From the NCBI GenBank assembly GCA_022730285.1, contig DZCQ01000010.1, forward strand, positions 1-24,051: 24,051 bases of DNA, written 5' to 3'. Under the pieces are notes generated by a model that made no database searches, had not been told where the DNA came from, and saw only the letters and a list, made by a program, of their open reading frames with translations. The translations under genes and the position numbers were made by a program. The stretch comes from Flavobacterium psychrophilum (lineage in GTDB: Bacteria > Bacteroidota > Bacteroidia > Flavobacteriales > Flavobacteriaceae). Positions 22,361 through 24,051 of the stretch are shown here, one piece after another (the stretch's first letter is position 1; every line of letters begins with the position of its first letter).

Positions 22361-24051
22361 ATGACAAGAAATCACTATTTTAATCTATTTATATTTATTT
22401 TTTGGAGCTTTTCATTTGTTGGAAATGCACAAGAAACAAAAATAGATGCAGACAGTATTATGCAAAAAGTACTTTTATATTCTACAAAAAATGAATTAAA
22501 TAATTGCCATATTACTGCTTACAATAATCTGATTATTACTGCAAACCCAAATCTTATTGAGGGCAGAATAGACTCCATTTTCACAATAAAAAGAAAGAAA
22601 AAAGTACTGTTTGAAATAGACTCTTCCGACTATATTTTTAAAAAAATAATTAGCAAACAGCATTTATATCAAACAGAAAAAATTGCAAAATATACTTTTA
22701 AATTACCTAAATACCAAGAAAAAATACTCGCCGCTAAAATGGCTGGCTTTAATGAGCCAGTTTTAGAATATTTTTCATTACAACTAACTCCAATATCGCT
22801 TTACCACAAAACCTATTCTATTGTAGAAAAGAAATACATAAGCCCAATATCTATCAAGGGACTAAAAAAATACGCTTTTACATACTTAGAAACTACCACT
22901 ATTGCAAAAAGAGAAGTGTATAGAATAGAATTTAAATCTAAAAATAAGAATAAAAAACACAAGCTTGAAGGTACACTTTATATAGATTCTAAAAACTTTG
23001 CCATCGCAAAAGCTGTTTTTAACATTACAGGATTACTAAAAATAGTTGCTGACTACAATTTTAACTACCAAGATAACCTCCAAAAGTGGATTCCAAGTTC
23101 CAATGTCCTTCTTATAAAAAAAGGAATTAGTAAAGTTCCAATTAAAATACTTGGCGAAACAATTACCTTTGATGGCACGGAATCAAAATGGAATGAGAAA
23201 GGAAAGAAATATGCCTCAGATTTTATAGAAATCAAATCGTATACTCGATTTTTTGACCCTGTTTTTTCTTCCGAAATAAAATTAAAAAACCCAGACATTT
23301 CAATAGAAATTTCCAAAAGTGCTAGTACAAAAAAAGATACCATTTGGTATTCTTATTTCAAAGATTCTACCGATGTTCGCAGCAATGCAACATACGTTTC
23401 GCTAGATAGTTTGTCTCAAAAAAATAAAGTAGAGAATATACTTTACATTGGCAGAAAGGTGTTAAAGGGAAAATATCCAATAAGTGTTTTTGATTTGAAT
23501 TTGAGATATTTATTTAAGTACAACAATTATGAAGGTTTTCGTCTTGGACTTGGTGGTAGCACTAACGAGCGACTATCTCCGTATTATAAAATAGGGGGGT
23601 ATTATGTTTATGGTACAAAAGACGGTATGTTTAAAGGCAATATTTTTAATACGGTTTCACTACATAATAAAACCGAAACATTATTAACCGTCTCCTACAC
23701 AGATGATTTGAGCGAAATTGCAAGCACCACATTTTTAGTAGATAAACAGTCTTTTAAAATTTATGATCCTAGACCGTTTAATATTAGTACCTTTTACAAT
23801 CATTTTACTTGGAGTACCACTTTGTACACAAAACTTATTCCAAAATCTGAAACAATTTTACAACTTTCTCAAAGTGCAATTGAACCAAAATTTAATTATC
23901 AATTTGAATCGGGAAATGTTTTATATACGAAATTTAAAACCACAATGGCAACTATTGCAGTGCAGTGGAATCCTTTTAGTAAATTTATGCAAACTCCAAG
24001 CAAACGTATAGAAATTGAAAAACAATTTCCGAAATTTACTTTTCAATTTTC
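22361..24051 (+). CDS. DUF5686-family outer-membrane protein (3' end outside window)
   Basis: An uninterrupted frame from ATG 22361 to the window edge, 563 codons, with no stop. It starts MTRNHYFNLF with a hydrophobic signal ending near VGNAQ. The body then runs ADSIMQKVLLYSTKNELNN, FFDPVFSSEIKLKNPDISIE, a segment with IWYSYFKDSTDVRSNATYVS (about 328-347), then strand-rich FRLGLGGSTNERLSPYYKIG and, near the edge, TIAVQWNPFSKFMQTPSKRI. These fit the Bacteroidota DUF5686 family as I remember it, usually 800 or so residues and ending in an outer-membrane barrel. The carboxypeptidase-regulatory-like domain that often precedes it is absent here. An ATG at 22354 is rejected because it meets a stop after nine codons. 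Role unknown; surface or envelope location is likely. Confidence 0.8.
   Translation, partial: MTRNHYFNLFIFIFWSFSFVGNAQETKIDADSIMQKVLLYSTKNELNNCHITAYNNLIITANPNLIEGRIDSIFTIKRKKKVLFEIDSSDYIFKKIISKQHLYQTEKIAKYTFKLPKYQEKILAAKMAGFNEPVLEYFSLQLTPISLYHKTYSIVEKKYISPISIKGLKKYAFTYLETTTIAKREVYRIEFKSKNKNKKHKLEGTLYIDSKNFAIAKAVFNITGLLKIVADYNFNYQDNLQKWIPSSNVLLIKKGISKVPIKILGETITFDGTESKWNEKGKKYASDFIEIKSYTRFFDPVFSSEIKLKNPDISIEISKSASTKKDTIWYSYFKDSTDVRSNATYVSLDSLSQKNKVENILYIGRKVLKGKYPISVFDLNLRYLFKYNNYEGFRLGLGGSTNERLSPYYKIGGYYVYGTKDGMFKGNIFNTVSLHNKTETLLTVSYTDDLSEIASTTFLVDKQSFKIYDPRPFNISTFYNHFTWSTTLYTKLIPKSETILQLSQSAIEPKFNYQFESGNVLYTKFKTTMATIAVQWNPFSKFMQTPSKRIEIEKQFPKFTFQF

Noticed and set aside
22354..22383. ATG at 22354 as the start of the DUF5686 gene
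   Set aside because: It runs into a stop after nine codons; the ATG seven bases later at 22361 opens the long frame with a signal peptide.
23763..24011. Plus-strand open frame near the right edge
   Set aside because: It is out of frame with the long DUF5686 frame, which stays open from 22361 to the window edge and has family-like motifs here.

Overview
The window looks like a chromosomal segment from a low-GC member of the Bacteroidota, most likely family Flavobacteriaceae. The signs are AT-rich intergenic DNA, repeated TAnnTTTG promoter -7 boxes, almost no Shine-Dalgarno sequences, and protein families typical of that group: a Bacteroidota-type GH3 acyl-adenylating protein, a DUF5686 outer-membrane protein, and an imelysin/DUF1111 lipoprotein pair. 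No database search was possible, so family names come from motifs and memory.

Layout. (1) 1-2805: glnS (minus, with an unusual C-terminal extension) is divergent from folB (plus). (2) 2798-2923: a tRNA-Cys(GCA) with its own promoter and terminator. (3) 3136-6033, minus: rnr followed by a LysE-type exporter gene. (4) 6034-6644: a 611-bp very AT-rich gap between the divergent genes rnr and rpiB, carrying several DnaA-box-like words. (5) 6645-13600, plus: rpiB, a CDF metal exporter, an orphan DUF4143 AAA ATPase, tex, and a large multi-spanning membrane protein of the misnamed 'site-specific recombinase Gcr' family. (6) 13743-16090: tatA (minus) is divergent from an M23-peptidase-like gene that has lost its peptidase domain, followed by the GH3-family gene. 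(7) 16206-20748: a minus-strand operon porin - imelysin lipoprotein - di-haem DUF1111 lipoprotein, converging on a small plus-strand gene. (8) 20938-24051: pyrH-frr and then a DUF5686 gene that runs off the window; the last has no stop inside the window.

The most interesting structures are these. A nearly identical 19-bp palindrome (TTTATTTAGTCTAAATAAA and an 18/19 match) sits at the promoters of both the porin-imelysin-DUF1111 operon and the small gene at 16278, suggesting one shared regulon, probably for iron. A 33-bp inverted repeat of the AACCCTGTCAGGGTT type occurs just upstream of tex and again inside tex, where it adds exactly eleven codons in frame. The M23-like gene keeps its membrane anchor but lacks the catalytic domain. 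A GC-richer hairpin island of repeat character lies inside the porin operon.

The housekeeping content covers translation (glnS, tRNA-Cys, frr), nucleotide and cofactor synthesis (pyrH, folB), RNA turnover (rnr, tex), protein export (tatA), and metal handling (the CDF exporter and the imelysin operon).
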